A stretch of 5,503 nucleotides of DNA from CAYJBP01 sp964372025 (lineage in GTDB: Bacteria > Bacillota > Dehalobacteriia > UBA4068), in assembly GCA_964372025.1 (NCBI GenBank), contig CAYJPF010000139.1, forward strand, positions 1 through 5,503. Direction: 5' to 3'. Each line of letters starts with the position of its first letter. Within the stretch, counting starts at the first letter, position 1. The notes beneath the pieces are model-generated. The model worked only from the letters and a program-made list of their open reading frames with translations, did not search any database and was not told the origin of the DNA. Both the position numbers and the translations under genes were made by a program. Positions 4,978 through 5,503 of the stretch are shown here, piece after piece.

Positions 4978-5160
4978 GCTAAAGCTAACCCACAGCTATG
5001 CACGTAGCTATTACTCAAAATCAGAGATTTTGGCACTAGCTCAGGGGCAGAGCCCCAAGGTCTTAAGCTTTTAAGCTAAAAAATATAAAAGTATAATTAA
5101 GAATAAAGGCAAACAGCAGAAAGAGAACAAAAGCAGCAAAAGAGAGCAAAAAGCTTAAAA
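4978..5160. other. Non-coding stretch with short hairpins and a T-free A-rich tract
   Basis: No credible gene is seen. Small perfect dyads follow one another: AGCTA/TAGCT (4994-5009), CAAAATC-AGA-GATTTTG (5016-5032) and GGGGC-AGA-GCCCC (5044-5056). The tract 5105-5154 contains no T at all (A-rich with G and C, repeated AGCAAAA-like words). It lies between 11-base inverted arms GCTTTTAAGCT (5067-5077) and AGCTTAAAAGC (5152-5162). Confidence 0.5.
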
Positions 5161-5172
5161 GCAGCGCCTTTC

Positions 5173-5503
5173 GGCGCAGCCGAAACAGCCGTCAGCGTTT
5201 TTTTGGCGTGGCCGGAGTGGCCGGCAGTGTATTTCGGCGCAGCCGGAGTGGCCGGCAGTGTATTTCGGCGTGGGCGAAACGGCCGGCAGCGTTTTTTGGC
5301 GCAGCCGGAGTGGCCGGCAGTGTTTTTCGGCGTGGGCGAAACAGCCGTCAGCGTTTTTTTGGCGTGGCCGGAGTGGCCGGCAGTGTATTTCNNNNNNNNN
5401 NNNNNNNNNNNNNNNNNNNNNNNNNNNNNNNNNNNNNNNNNNNNNNNNNNNNNNNNNNNNNNNNNNNNNNNNNNNNNNNNNNNNNNNNNNNGGCGTGGGC
5501 GAA
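5173..5503. repeat. GC-rich 31-base tandem repeat array, open to the right
   Basis: Seven consecutive units begin with GGCG at 5173, 5205, 5236, 5267, 5298, 5329 and 5361 (lengths 32, 31, 31, 31, 31, 32, 31). The array continues after the gap with GGCGTGGGCGAA at 5492-5503. Two unit types exist. One carries the dyad GCCGG-AGTGG-CCGGC followed by AGTGTATTTC (or GTTTTTC). The other carries GCGAAAC, then GGCCGGCAGCG or AGCCGTCAGCG, and a run of 6-7 Ts. A GCGCC-TTTC-GGCGC hairpin (5164-5177) marks the left edge. There are no unique spacers, so this is not a CRISPR array. Confidence 0.85.
5392..5491. other. Assembly gap of 100 Ns
   Basis: Exactly 100 Ns interrupt the tandem array. This is a conventional placeholder, so the true size and number of repeat units here are unknown. 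The array is in phase on both sides: a unit ends at 5391 and a unit begins at 5492. Confidence 0.97.

Noticed and set aside
5097..5391. Open plus-strand frame through the tandem array that could encode a repetitive Gly/Ala/Arg-rich protein
   Set aside because: There is no ATG or ribosome binding site. A 31-base unit changes frame at every copy. GC-rich repeats without TA-rich words are stop-poor by composition.
5205..5391. Series of genuine intrinsic terminators in each repeat unit
   Set aside because: Some units have a GC dyad, but four bases (AGTG) separate it from a T-run broken by A or C. In the units with long T-runs the preceding stem is weak. I kept this only as a resemblance.
5173..5503. 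CRISPR array
   Set aside because: The units are contiguous with no unique spacers, and no cas genes are present. It is a plain tandem repeat.

Overview
This 5.5 kb window holds one compact divergent gene module (about 70-4643) followed by about 850 bases of non-coding, repeat-rich DNA that runs into an assembly gap. The DNA is AT-rich. All four genes start with ATG behind strong AGGAGG-type ribosome binding sites, which fits a low-GC, Gram-positive-type (Bacillota-like) bacterium. That placement rests on style only; no marker gene is present. The 100 Ns (5392-5491) show that this is a draft assembly.

Minus-strand operon (3385 to 67). Three genes with gaps of 28 and 15 bases, in transcription order: a 333-residue protein made of two SnoaL/NTF2-like domains (2384-3385), a 376-residue protein of the peptidase M19 (renal/membrane dipeptidase) superfamily (1225-2355), and a second M19-like protein of 380 residues (67-1209). 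The two M19 proteins are diverged paralogues. The first keeps a plausible two-metal site, although its N-terminal motif is HxH rather than the usual HxD. The second has lost four of the five metal-ligand positions and looks like a pseudoenzyme. By eye, both also lack the His and Arg that ordinary dipeptidases use to handle dipeptides. The operon is therefore unlikely to be a simple peptide-degradation locus. More likely it handles an unidentified small molecule, with the SnoaL-like protein as a second catalytic or binding partner. No signal peptides or membrane segments are visible, so all products should be cytoplasmic.

Control region (3386-3752). It carries a recognisable promoter for the regulator, a TATAAT -10 box for the operon without a convincing -35, and two near-identical palindromes with core TTTTGGCCAAAA whose centres lie exactly 75 bases apart. 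One palindrome sits directly against the operon -10 box. The plus-strand gene 3753-4643 encodes an AraC-family regulator (cupin-like sensor plus two C-terminal helix-turn-helix motifs) and is the obvious candidate controller. It uses strikingly different codons from the operon.

Edges. A perfect 20-base sequence occurs in inverted orientation at both ends of the module (2-21 and 4644-4663), in each case just downstream of an outward-reading transcription unit. It is either a shared 3'-end signal or the boundary of a cassette.

Right-hand non-coding region (4644-5503). It contains an AT-rich hairpin, a 281-base element that can fold into a three-way junction of long perfect stems (4697-4977), a run of short hairpins, a 50-base stretch without T, and a GC-rich tandem array with a 31-base unit (5173 to the window end) that shows hints of a 156-base higher-order period and is interrupted by the assembly gap.
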